A stretch of 61,039 nucleotides of DNA from the NCBI RefSeq assembly GCF_014764705.1, contig NZ_JACXXG010000027.1:1-61039 (forward strand), read 5' to 3'. The DNA is from Stutzerimonas kunmingensis. Lineage in GTDB: Bacteria > Pseudomonadota > Gammaproteobacteria > Pseudomonadales > Pseudomonadaceae. Positions within the stretch are counted from its first letter, which is position 1. The number at the start of each line of letters is the position of its first letter. The translations under genes were made by a program, and so were the position numbers. The notes under the pieces were generated by a model. It was not told where the DNA came from and made no database searches. It saw only the letters and a list, made by a program, of their open reading frames with translations. Below are positions 30,739 to 38,821 of the stretch, piece by piece.

Positions 30739-31299
30739 TCAGTCGGCCGCGAGCCGCTGCTTGAGCTGCGGCCAGTCACGGTCGGTGATGCTGTACAGCA
30801 CGGTATCGTCCAGACGACCGTCTGCCAGTCGCCGATGGTTACGCAGCAATCCTTCGCGTAGGGCACCTAGCTTTTCGATGGCCCGCTGCGAGCGGAGGTT
30901 ACTGGCGGCAGTCTTCAGCTGCAGGCGAACCAACTGCCATTCTTCGAATGCGTGACGCAGCAGCAGGTACTTGATCGAGGCATTCAGCCCGGTGCCATGC
31001 TCCGCCTGATCCAGCCAGGTCCAGCCCAATTCGGCCGCCGGCAGGCTCAGATTGAAGTCGGCGAAGCGCGTGGTGCCGACCAGCTGCTCGGCCATGCGCA
31101 CACTGAAGACAACCGCGCGCCCCTCGCGCTGTTCCGCCAGCGCATGGCGGTACCAGTCCGGCCGTAGCGGCCCGCTCATATATGTCAGCTCGGCGCGGTT
31201 CCGCTCTGCCAGGGCAACCAGCTCCGGGATATCCGCTTCCATCAGCGGCTCCAGGCGCAGCGCCCCGCGTTGCAGGGTTACCGGATGGGGGCTGAGCAT
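30739..31299 (-). CDS. GNAT-family N-acetyltransferase (RimJ/RimL type)
   Basis: A 186-residue acetyltransferase. TRFADFNLSLPAAELGWTWL is replaced in part by the family's GxAELGW pattern, then the AcCoA-binding and core segment LRHAFEEWQLVRLQLKT and NLRSQRAIEKLGA. The pattern is that of RimJ/RimL enzymes that modify protein N-termini or small amines. Substrate unknown. It is separated by about 150 bases from azlC and by about 280 bases from the divergent sensor kinase. Confidence 0.88.
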   Translation of the reverse strand: MLSPHPVTLQRGALRLEPLMEADIPELVALAERNRAELTYMSGPLRPDWYRHALAEQREGRAVVFSVRMAEQLVGTTRFADFNLSLPAAELGWTWLDQAEHGTGLNASIKYLLLRHAFEEWQLVRLQLKTAASNLRSQRAIEKLGALREGLLRNHRRLADGRLDDTVLYSITDRDWPQLKQRLAAD

Positions 31300-31576
31300 G
31301 ACATTCTCCTGTTATTGCGTCCGGGCAAATCGGCGGTTACCAGACAGTAACCCATGGCGCAGGAAACGCCGTACTTCGCGGACGACCGGCGATATTGCTG
31401 GCGGGCCCGCGCTAGACGCATGCGACCTTGGTCGCAACCCTGCACACGGGGTGACCATTGCTGCGAAACTTCGCGAACTCAGCATATTAACGAGTCACCA
31501 GGGCTGATTGAATTCGGCACCGTTACCGGCCCGCCGAGGCCTGCCTGGCACTCACCTTTCGTTTTCTGGAGTTTGC

Positions 31577-34500
31577 ATGACGCTGTCAGGCGGGCTGATC
31601 GCCGCGGTCGCCCTCGTCTATATGGCCATTCTGTTCGCCATCGCTTTCTACGGCGACCGCAACAGCGCTTCCATGTCGCCGCGCCTGCGGCCTTGGGTCT
31701 ATAGCCTTTCACTGGCGGTGTACTGCACCAGCTGGACCTTCTTCGGCGCTGTTGGCCAATCCGCCGAGCAGCTCTGGGCGTTCCTGCCGATCTATCTGGG
31801 CCCGATCCTGCTGATGCTGTTCGCACCGCATGTGATCCAGAAGATGATCATGATCAGCAAGCAGGAGAACATCACCTCCATTGCCGACTTCATCGCCGCC
31901 CGCTATGGCAAATCTCAACTGCTGGCAGTGGTTGTTACGCTGATCTGCCTGGTTGGCGTACTGCCGTACATCGCGCTGCAGCTCAAGGGCATCGTACTCG
32001 GCGTCAACCTGCTGAGCGGCATCAACATCGAGGTGGCCGGCACCGGCACGCGCGACACCGCGCTGATCGTCTCGATCGTGCTGGCGCTATTCACCATTCT
32101 GTTCGGCACGCGCAACCTCGATGTCACCGAGCATCACCGCGGCATGGTCCTGGCGATCGCTTTCGAATCACTGATCAAGCTGCTGGCATTCCTGGCGGTG
32201 GGCGCCTTCGTCACCTTCGGCCTGTTCGACGGCTTCGGCGATCTGTTCAATCAGGCCTATGATTCGCCGAACCTTGCCGGATTCTGGAGCGAAGGCGTCA
32301 ACTGGTCAGCCATGCTGGTCCAGACCACCGTCGCGATGATGGCGATCGTCTGCCTGCCACGGCAGTTTCACGTTTCGGTGGTAGAGAACATCGAGCCGCG
32401 CGACTTCCGCCTGGCCCGCTGGGTGTTCCCGCTCTATCTGGTACTCGCCGCGGTATTCGTGATCCCGATCGCGCTGGCGGGACAGATGCTGTTGCACGCT
32501 GGCGTAACGCCGGACTCTTTCGTCATCAGCCTGCCGTTGGCCGAACTGCATCCCTGGCTCGCCCTGCTCGCCTTCATCGGCGGCGCCTCGGCGGCAACCG
32601 GCATGGTAATCGTCGCCAGCGTCGCGCTTTCGACCATGGTTTCCAACGACATGCTGCTGCCCTGGCTGCTGCGCCGCCAGGAAACCGAGCGCCCATTCGA
32701 GGCGTTCCGTCACTGGATGCTCTCGGTACGTCGCATCAGCATCGTCGTGATCCTGCTGCTCGCCTATGTCAGCTACCGCCTGCTCGGCTCCACGGCATCG
32801 CTGGCTACAATCGGCCAGATCGCCTTCGCCGCCATCACTCAGCTGGCCCCGGCGATGGTTGGTGCGCTGTATTGGAAGCAGGCCAACCGTCGCGGCGTGT
32901 TCGCCGGCCTGACCGCCGGCGCGGCAATCTGGTTCTATACGCTGATTGTTCCTCTGCTGGGCTGGCCGCTGGAAATGTTCCCGGGCCTGAGCTGGATGTA
33001 CAACGGCGGCCTCGGTTTCGGCCTCAGCGGACTGACCCTGGGCGTGACCCTGTCGCTGATCGGCAATGCCACGCTGTTCTTCTGGGTATCCATCCTCACC
33101 CAGACCCACGTGGCCGAGCATTGGCAGGCCAGCCGTTTCATCGGTCAGGAGATCGCCTCCCCGACCGGTGCCCGCCGTCTGCTCGCCGTACGCGTCGAAG
33201 ACCTGCTGGTCCTGGCATCCCGCTTCGTCGGCGCCGAGCGCGCCGAGCAGAGTTTCCAGCGCTTTGCCCGTCGCCACGGCCAGGACTTCTCGCCCAAGCT
33301 GCAGGCCGATGGTCAGTGGATCGCCCATACCGAACGCCTGCTGGCGGGCGTGCTCGGCGCGTCGTCCACCCGTGCGGTGGTCAAGGCAGCGCTGGAAGGC
33401 CGCGACATGCAGGTCGACGACGTGGTGCGCATCGTCGGCGAAGCGTCGGAGGTGCTGCAGTTCAACCGCGCACTGCTGCAAGGCGCGATCGAGAACATCA
33501 CCCAGGGCATCAGCGTGGTCGATCAGTCGCTGCGCCTGGTGGCATGGAACCATCGCTATCTCGAACTCTTCGAGTACCCGGACGGGCTGGTCTACATCGG
33601 CCGCCCGATCGCCGACATCATCCGCTACAACGCCGAACGCGGACTATGCGGTCCCGGTGATCCCGACACCCACGTGGCCAAGCGCCTGTACTGGATGCGC
33701 CAAGGTCGCGCGCATACGTCCGAGCGGCTGTTCCCCAACGGCCGCGTCGTGGAGCTGATCGGCAACCCGATGCCGGGCGGCGGCTTCGTGATGAGCTTCA
33801 GTGACATCACCGCCTACCGCGAAGCCGAACGCGCCTTGAAAGATGCCAACGAAGGTCTCGAACAGCGCGTCAGCGAGCGGACCCAGGAACTGTCGCAGCT
33901 CAACCAGGCGCTGATCGAAGCCAAGAGCACCGCGGAAGCGGCCAACCAGTCGAAGACCCGCTTCCTCGCCGCCGTCAGCCACGACCTGATGCAGCCGCTC
34001 AACGCCGCACGGCTGTTCTCCGCCGCACTGTCGCATCAGCAGAGCGCGCTGCCCAGCGAGGCCCAGGAACTGGTGCAGCATCTCGACAGTTCGCTGCGTT
34101 CGGCTGAAGACCTGATCACCGACCTGTTGGATATCTCGCGCCTGGAAAGCGGTCGGGTGACTCCGGATCGCAACCCCTTCCCGCTCGCCACGCTGTTCGA
34201 CACGCTGGGCACGGAGTTCACCGCCCTGGCCCGCGAACAGGGGGTCAACTTCCGCGTGCACGGCAGCAAGCTGCGCGTCGACAGTGACATCCGCCTGCTC
34301 CGTCGCGTGCTGCAGAACTTCCTCACCAATGCCTTCCGTTACGCCAAGGGCCGCGTGGTACTCGGCGTGCGCCGGCAAGGCGCATCACTGCGGCTCGAAG
34401 TCTGGGACCGCGGCCCGGGCATCCCGCATGACAAGCTGAAGGTGATCTTCGAGGAGTTCAAACGCCTGGACAGCCACCAGACCCGCGCGGAGAAAGGTCT

Positions 34501-35044
34501 GGGCCTGGGCCTGGCCATCGCCGACGGTCTCTGCCACGTACTCGAACACCCGCTGGAAGTGCGCTCCTGGCCGGGCAAGGGCAGCGTGTTCAGCGTCACC
34601 GTGCCGGTCGCCCGTGCATTGAGCCAGCCGCGCCCGGCAGCCAAGCGTGGCGAGCCGCAGCACACCGCGTTGACCGGCACTCAGGTGCTTTGCATCGATA
34701 ACGAGGACAGCATTCTGGTCGGCATGAACAGCCTGCTCACCCGCTGGGGTTGCCAGGTATGGACCGCCAGCAACCGCGCCGAATGCGAAGCGCTGCTGGC
34801 CGAGGACATTCGCCCGCAACTGGTACTGGTCGACTACCACCTCGACGAGGGCCAGACCGGCACCGAGCTGATGGCCTGGTTGCGCACTCGGCTGGGCGAG
34901 CCGGTGCCCGGCGTGGTGATCAGTGCCGATGGCCGCCCGGAACTGGTGGCGGCGATTCACGCAAGCGGCCTGGATTTCCTCGCCAAGCCGGTCAAGCCTG
35001 CGGCGTTGCGCGCCCTGATGAGCCGGCACCTGACGCTTCAGTAA
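31577..35044 (+). CDS. Hybrid sensor histidine kinase with N-terminal sodium/solute symporter-like domain
   Basis: A 1155-residue protein; the ATG at 31577 is preceded by TGGAG. Residues 1-480 form about thirteen helices of the SSF (PutP-like) fold, as in CbrA-type sensors. A PAS-like region (about 625-760, NITQGISVVDQSLRLVAWN) and a coiled coil (about 765-795) follow. The kinase has H802 in FLAAVSHDLMQPL, the N-box QNFLTNAFRYA and GLGLGLAIADGL. The receiver (about 1035-1150) has the phospho-acceptor D1086 in LVDYHLDEG and the lysine in FLAKPVKP. No separate response regulator is adjacent. It may sense or transport a solute; the ligand is unknown. Confidence 0.93.
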   Translation: MTLSGGLIAAVALVYMAILFAIAFYGDRNSASMSPRLRPWVYSLSLAVYCTSWTFFGAVGQSAEQLWAFLPIYLGPILLMLFAPHVIQKMIMISKQENITSIADFIAARYGKSQLLAVVVTLICLVGVLPYIALQLKGIVLGVNLLSGINIEVAGTGTRDTALIVSIVLALFTILFGTRNLDVTEHHRGMVLAIAFESLIKLLAFLAVGAFVTFGLFDGFGDLFNQAYDSPNLAGFWSEGVNWSAMLVQTTVAMMAIVCLPRQFHVSVVENIEPRDFRLARWVFPLYLVLAAVFVIPIALAGQMLLHAGVTPDSFVISLPLAELHPWLALLAFIGGASAATGMVIVASVALSTMVSNDMLLPWLLRRQETERPFEAFRHWMLSVRRISIVVILLLAYVSYRLLGSTASLATIGQIAFAAITQLAPAMVGALYWKQANRRGVFAGLTAGAAIWFYTLIVPLLGWPLEMFPGLSWMYNGGLGFGLSGLTLGVTLSLIGNATLFFWVSILTQTHVAEHWQASRFIGQEIASPTGARRLLAVRVEDLLVLASRFVGAERAEQSFQRFARRHGQDFSPKLQADGQWIAHTERLLAGVLGASSTRAVVKAALEGRDMQVDDVVRIVGEASEVLQFNRALLQGAIENITQGISVVDQSLRLVAWNHRYLELFEYPDGLVYIGRPIADIIRYNAERGLCGPGDPDTHVAKRLYWMRQGRAHTSERLFPNGRVVELIGNPMPGGGFVMSFSDITAYREAERALKDANEGLEQRVSERTQELSQLNQALIEAKSTAEAANQSKTRFLAAVSHDLMQPLNAARLFSAALSHQQSALPSEAQELVQHLDSSLRSAEDLITDLLDISRLESGRVTPDRNPFPLATLFDTLGTEFTALAREQGVNFRVHGSKLRVDSDIRLLRRVLQNFLTNAFRYAKGRVVLGVRRQGASLRLEVWDRGPGIPHDKLKVIFEEFKRLDSHQTRAEKGLGLGLAIADGLCHVLEHPLEVRSWPGKGSVFSVTVPVARALSQPRPAAKRGEPQHTALTGTQVLCIDNEDSILVGMNSLLTRWGCQVWTASNRAECEALLAEDIRPQLVLVDYHLDEGQTGTELMAWLRTRLGEPVPGVVISADGRPELVAAIHASGLDFLAKPVKPAALRALMSRHLTLQ

Positions 35045-35132
35045 ACAGGCGACCTCGGCCAGCGGGTGAAACAATCGCGGCCGAGGCCGGTTACACTGCT
35101 GGCAATTTGCACACTTGGCGGCAAGGTGGCCG

Positions 35133-36380
35133 ATGACGCTCGAGCTTTTTCTCAACCTCGCCACGGCGCTTGCCGTCGGGCTACTGATCGGCACCGAACG
35201 TAGCTGGAGCGGCAGAGACGGCCCCGGCCAGGAGCTGGTCGCCGGGGTCCGCACCTTCGGCCTGTCGGGCCTGTTCGGCGGGCTCGCGGCGGTTAGCGTC
35301 AGCCATCTCGGCGGCTCTGCCTGGGTGGCCATGTTCGCCATGCTCGCGCTGCTGGTCATTGCCGGCTATCTGATCGATGCGCGTCGCAGCGGCGACCATG
35401 GCATGACCACCGAGGTCGCCATGCTGCTGACCTTTGTTCTCGGCAGCCTGGCGGTCGCGGAGAGCCGGCAGCTCGCCGCCGCATGCGCCATCGTCGTGGC
35501 GCTGCTGCTGAGCCTGAAAGCCCCGCTGCATCAGGCGCTGAAGCGGCTCAGCGAGGCGGAACTGGGCGGCGCGCTGAAGATGCTGTTCATCTCCGTGGTG
35601 CTGCTGCCCACGCTGCCGAACCAGGGCTATGGCCCCTGGCAGGCACTCAATCCCTACACGACCTGGATGATGGTGGTACTGATCGCCGGAATCGGTTTCG
35701 CCGCATACGTGGCGATCCGTATCCTTGGCCCTCGTCACGGCCTCTTCGTCACGGCGCTGCTTGGCGGCATCGTCTCCTCCACTGCGATGACCATCACGCT
35801 GGCGCGGCTGAACGCGCCGAAGCTGCGTGCCGCGCTCGCAGCCGGCCTGCTGGCGACGTCGGCGCTCATGTTTCCTCGCGTTCTACTGGAGGTGGGACTA
35901 GTCAATCCGGCGCTGCTTCCTGGCCTGATCCTGCCTCTGGCGTGCGCCGGCGCCATCTATACAGCAGGTGCAATCTTCTATTACCTGCTGGCAGCCAAAA
36001 CGCCCACAGACACTGCCGAGCCCCTGCTGAAGAACCCGTTCGAGCTGGGACCGGCGCTACGCTTCGCCGCCTTGCTGGTGTTGATCCTGCTACTGGTCGA
36101 GGGGGCACGGCGCTGGCTGGGCGATGCCGGCATCTACATGGTGTCGCTGGTCGCAGGTCTGACCGATGTGGATGCGATCACCCTCTCGCTGGCCAACAAT
36201 GCCCGCGACGGGCTCAGTCACGAGGTCGCGTCGCGCGGCATCGTATTCGCCGTGCTGAGCAACAGCCTGGTCAAGGCCATGCTGATCGCCTTCATCGGTG
36301 GCCGTGAACTGGCTATCCGTACCCTGCCGATCATGTTCGCCGGGCTGCTGACCGCGCTCGCCGTGCTGCTGTTGCGTTAG
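35133..36380 (+). CDS. MgtC/SapB-DUF4010 family membrane protein
   Basis: A 415-residue protein with about thirteen hydrophobic helices. The N-terminal MgtC/SapB-like domain (about 1-130) has LLIGTERSW and GVRTFGLSGLFGG. The C-terminal part is DUF4010 (about 170-410), with SSTAMTITLARLN and VAGLTDVDAITLSLA. I start at ATG 35133 (MTLELFLN), which opens directly into the first helix. Function not established; MgtC relatives affect growth in low magnesium. Confidence 0.88.
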   Translation: MTLELFLNLATALAVGLLIGTERSWSGRDGPGQELVAGVRTFGLSGLFGGLAAVSVSHLGGSAWVAMFAMLALLVIAGYLIDARRSGDHGMTTEVAMLLTFVLGSLAVAESRQLAAACAIVVALLLSLKAPLHQALKRLSEAELGGALKMLFISVVLLPTLPNQGYGPWQALNPYTTWMMVVLIAGIGFAAYVAIRILGPRHGLFVTALLGGIVSSTAMTITLARLNAPKLRAALAAGLLATSALMFPRVLLEVGLVNPALLPGLILPLACAGAIYTAGAIFYYLLAAKTPTDTAEPLLKNPFELGPALRFAALLVLILLLVEGARRWLGDAGIYMVSLVAGLTDVDAITLSLANNARDGLSHEVASRGIVFAVLSNSLVKAMLIAFIGGRELAIRTLPIMFAGLLTALAVLLLR

Positions 36381-36389
36381 CGCCGCGAT

Positions 36390-37862
36390 CTAGTCGCCCG
36401 CCTCGCTGAGTTCCTCGGCACCGGCACGCTCCAGCCAGTCGCCCGGCAAGCGCTTGCTGGCCCGCGCACCGAGCGACTTCAATTGCTCGGCTCGACCAAC
36501 AAGGTTGCCGCGACCATCGCTAAGCTTGTTGCGCGCCGCCAGGTAAGCACGATCCACCTGCTGCAAGCGGCTGCCGATCTCATCGAGATCCTGGATGAAG
36601 GCTACGAACTTGTCGTAAAGCCCGCCGGCTTTCTCGGCGATCTCCCGGGCGTTCTGGCTTTGCCGCTCCTGCCGCCAGAGGCTGTCGATGACCCGCAGGG
36701 TGGCGAGCAAGGTCGTCGGACTGACGATCACGATGTGCCGCCCATAGGCTTCCTGGAACAGATCGGGATCTGCCTGCAGCGCGGCCGCGAAAGCCGCCTC
36801 GATCGGCACGAACAGCAGCACGAAGTCGAGGCTCTGCAAGCCATCGAGGCGCTGGTAGTCCTTCAGCGAGAGCCCCTTGAGGTGGCTGCGCAGCGATTGC
36901 ACATGCTGCTTGAGCGCCAGCGCCCGGCTGCCTTCATCCTCGGCGCAGGTCAGCGCCTGATAGGCGGTCAGACTGACTTTGGCATCAACCACGACCTGTT
37001 TGTCCCCGGGCAGATGGATCAGCACATCCGGCTGAAAACGCTCACCGTCAGGGCTCTTCAGGCTGACCTGCGTACGGTACTCGCGACCCTTCTCCAGCCC
37101 GGCGTGCTCCAGCACCTTTTCCAGCACCAGCTCGCCCCAGTTGCCCTGTGTCTTCTGCCCTTGCAGCGCACGGGTCAGGTTGGTCGCTTCATCACCAAGG
37201 CGTTGGTTCAGCTGCTGCAGGCGCTCCAGCTCGCGAGCCAAGGAGAAGCGCTCGCGCGCTTCGTTCTGGTAGCTCTCCTCGACTCGCTTCTCGAACGACT
37301 GGATGCGTTCCTTCAGCGGTTCGAGCAGCTGTCCCAGGCGCTCATGGCTGGACTCGCTGAAACGCTGCTCACGCTCGTCGAAGATTTTGCCGGCCAGCTC
37401 AGCGAACTGTGCCCGCAGGTCGTCACGCGCTGCCTGCAGGTCTGCCAGCCTTTGCTGATGGGCGTTGTGCTGTTCGCGCAGTTCGGCTTCGAGTGCAGCA
37501 TGGGTCGCGCTCAACCGGCGCAGTTCACCTTGCTGGGCGTCGCGCTCGGCTTGCAGGTCGGCAATGGTTTCATCATGGCCGTCACGCTGCGTGCGCAACA
37601 GTTCGGCCTCGCGGCGCAACGCAGCCAGCTCGGCCTGTTGCGCTGATTTGATGCCACTCAACTCGGCCAGCTCGATCCGACAGCCCTCCAGCTGCGCCGT
37701 CAGCCCCTCCTGCGCCAGGGTGGCCTGTCGGAGCCGCTCATCGAGCAACGCCTGTTCGGACTCGCTGGCGGACAGGCGGCGCTGCAGATAAAGGCTCAGC
37801 CCAGCCAGGGCAGCCAGGCCGAGCGCCAGACCAATCAATAGATGAAGAGGATCAAAGGACAT
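36390..37862 (-). CDS. rmuC: DNA recombination protein RmuC
   Basis: A 490-residue RmuC. It begins with a membrane helix (LLIGLALGLAALAGLSLYL), then a long coiled coil (about 30-190) rich in E, Q, R and L. The RmuC domain (about 230-430) follows, with GNWGELVLEKVLEHAGLEKG and VVVDAKVSLTAYQAL, the latter holding the predicted PD-(D/E)XK DAK motif. RmuC limits recombination at inverted repeats; a nuclease role is inferred from the fold. The ATG at 37862 is chosen over an earlier in-frame one five codons upstream. Confidence 0.93.
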   Translation of the reverse strand: MSFDPLHLLIGLALGLAALAGLSLYLQRRLSASESEQALLDERLRQATLAQEGLTAQLEGCRIELAELSGIKSAQQAELAALRREAELLRTQRDGHDETIADLQAERDAQQGELRRLSATHAALEAELREQHNAHQQRLADLQAARDDLRAQFAELAGKIFDEREQRFSESSHERLGQLLEPLKERIQSFEKRVEESYQNEARERFSLARELERLQQLNQRLGDEATNLTRALQGQKTQGNWGELVLEKVLEHAGLEKGREYRTQVSLKSPDGERFQPDVLIHLPGDKQVVVDAKVSLTAYQALTCAEDEGSRALALKQHVQSLRSHLKGLSLKDYQRLDGLQSLDFVLLFVPIEAAFAAALQADPDLFQEAYGRHIVIVSPTTLLATLRVIDSLWRQERQSQNAREIAEKAGGLYDKFVAFIQDLDEIGSRLQQVDRAYLAARNKLSDGRGNLVGRAEQLKSLGARASKRLPGDWLERAGAEELSEAGD

Positions 37863-37927
37863 GAAGGGCTCCGGCAAAAGTGCCGGGCAGTATAGCGAGC
37901 CGCAGGTGGGTGGTCAGGCGGGTGCCG

Positions 37928-38350
37928 TCAGCCCTTGAACCGCTGAAGGAAGCTCGCAGCCTCCTGGGAACCCTGTGCGGCGGCTTGCTCGAGCCACAGG
38001 CGCGCCTTGGCAGGTTCGCTGTGGTCGGGCTGGCAATAAAGGCGTCCCAGCTCCAGCTGTGCCTGGCAGTCGCCTGCACGGGCCGCCTGACGCAGCAGCT
38101 CGAAACCGATACGGCGGTCGCGCTGACCATCGCACTCGCAGCACAGCAGACGCCCCAGACGACTCTGCGCTTCCACCACGCCCTCACGCGCCGGCTGCTT
38201 GAGCAGGCGCCCCGCAATCCGCTTGACACCCTGATTTCTGCCCAGGTGCTGGCTATTGAGCAACCACAGCGCCATGCGCAGCGGCAACCGTGCCGTAGGG
38301 GCGGTAGTGGCGAAGGAGGCGGAGGAGGCTGTACGCGTTCTCATGCACAT
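37928..38350 (-). CDS. Sel1-like (TPR-type) repeat protein
   Basis: A 140-residue protein. Two to three Sel1-like repeats are visible: AQSRLGRLLCCECDGQRDRRIGFELL, then AQLELGRLYCQPDHSEPAKARLWLEQ (quoted here as families of repeats, about 59-130), ending EAASFLQRF. Such repeats mediate protein-protein contacts. No signal peptide. Seemingly monocistronic; partner unknown. Confidence 0.75.
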   Translation of the reverse strand: MCMRTRTASSASFATTAPTARLPLRMALWLLNSQHLGRNQGVKRIAGRLLKQPAREGVVEAQSRLGRLLCCECDGQRDRRIGFELLRQAARAGDCQAQLELGRLYCQPDHSEPAKARLWLEQAAAQGSQEAASFLQRFKG

Positions 38351-38821
38351 CTGGGGGCTGGATGAATAAGGTCGCGCACTCTACTCCTTTTTTCCGAGAG
38401 TTAAAGTCTTGTCAAAAGCGAAAAAATTAGATCCGGATCACACTAAAAAATTAATCCACAGAAGCTGTGGATAAGTCAGTGGACAAACAGAAGACAAATC
38501 TATGAATGCCACGTCTCATGGGGGCTGCGCTTAAACTGACGTTTTTTTCGCCAATGAAAAAAGTGCTTATTTTTCAATTGGTTATTAACGATCTATGAGT
38601 TCAGGCGATTTGCGACAGTTTGTCATAAGGCCTTGACAGGCATGCTGCGCAAATGTGCACAAGTTCAGCGCACCCGGCGCGAAGCGGCTTGCCACAAGGG
38701 TTGCAGCGGCACAAGAGCGAACTTTCAGACAAAGCTGTTGTCGTCCTGCGCACCTTGCCGGAGCACGGTAGCTACGCTTGTTCTGCGGCTATGCTGTACG
38801 CCTCGCATTCTGGAACTGGAA
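38351..38821. other. 471-base intergenic region with AT-rich stretches and a DnaA-box-like hairpin
   Basis: No protein gene is seen. Bases 38400-38620 are unusually AT-rich. At 38454-38472 a perfect 8-bp inverted repeat (ATCCACAG aag CTGTGGAT) contains one exact DnaA box on the minus strand (TGTGGATAA, 38466-38474) and a one-mismatch box on the plus strand (TAATCCACA, 38452-38460). On the minus strand the hairpin is followed by TAATTTTTTAG, so it could equally be a terminator of an unannotated minus-strand transcript. Confidence 0.5.

Noticed and set aside
32306..33553. 415-codon minus-strand frame inside the sensor kinase
   Set aside because: Shadow of the SSF-kinase gene; rich in H, Q and R with no recognisable fold.
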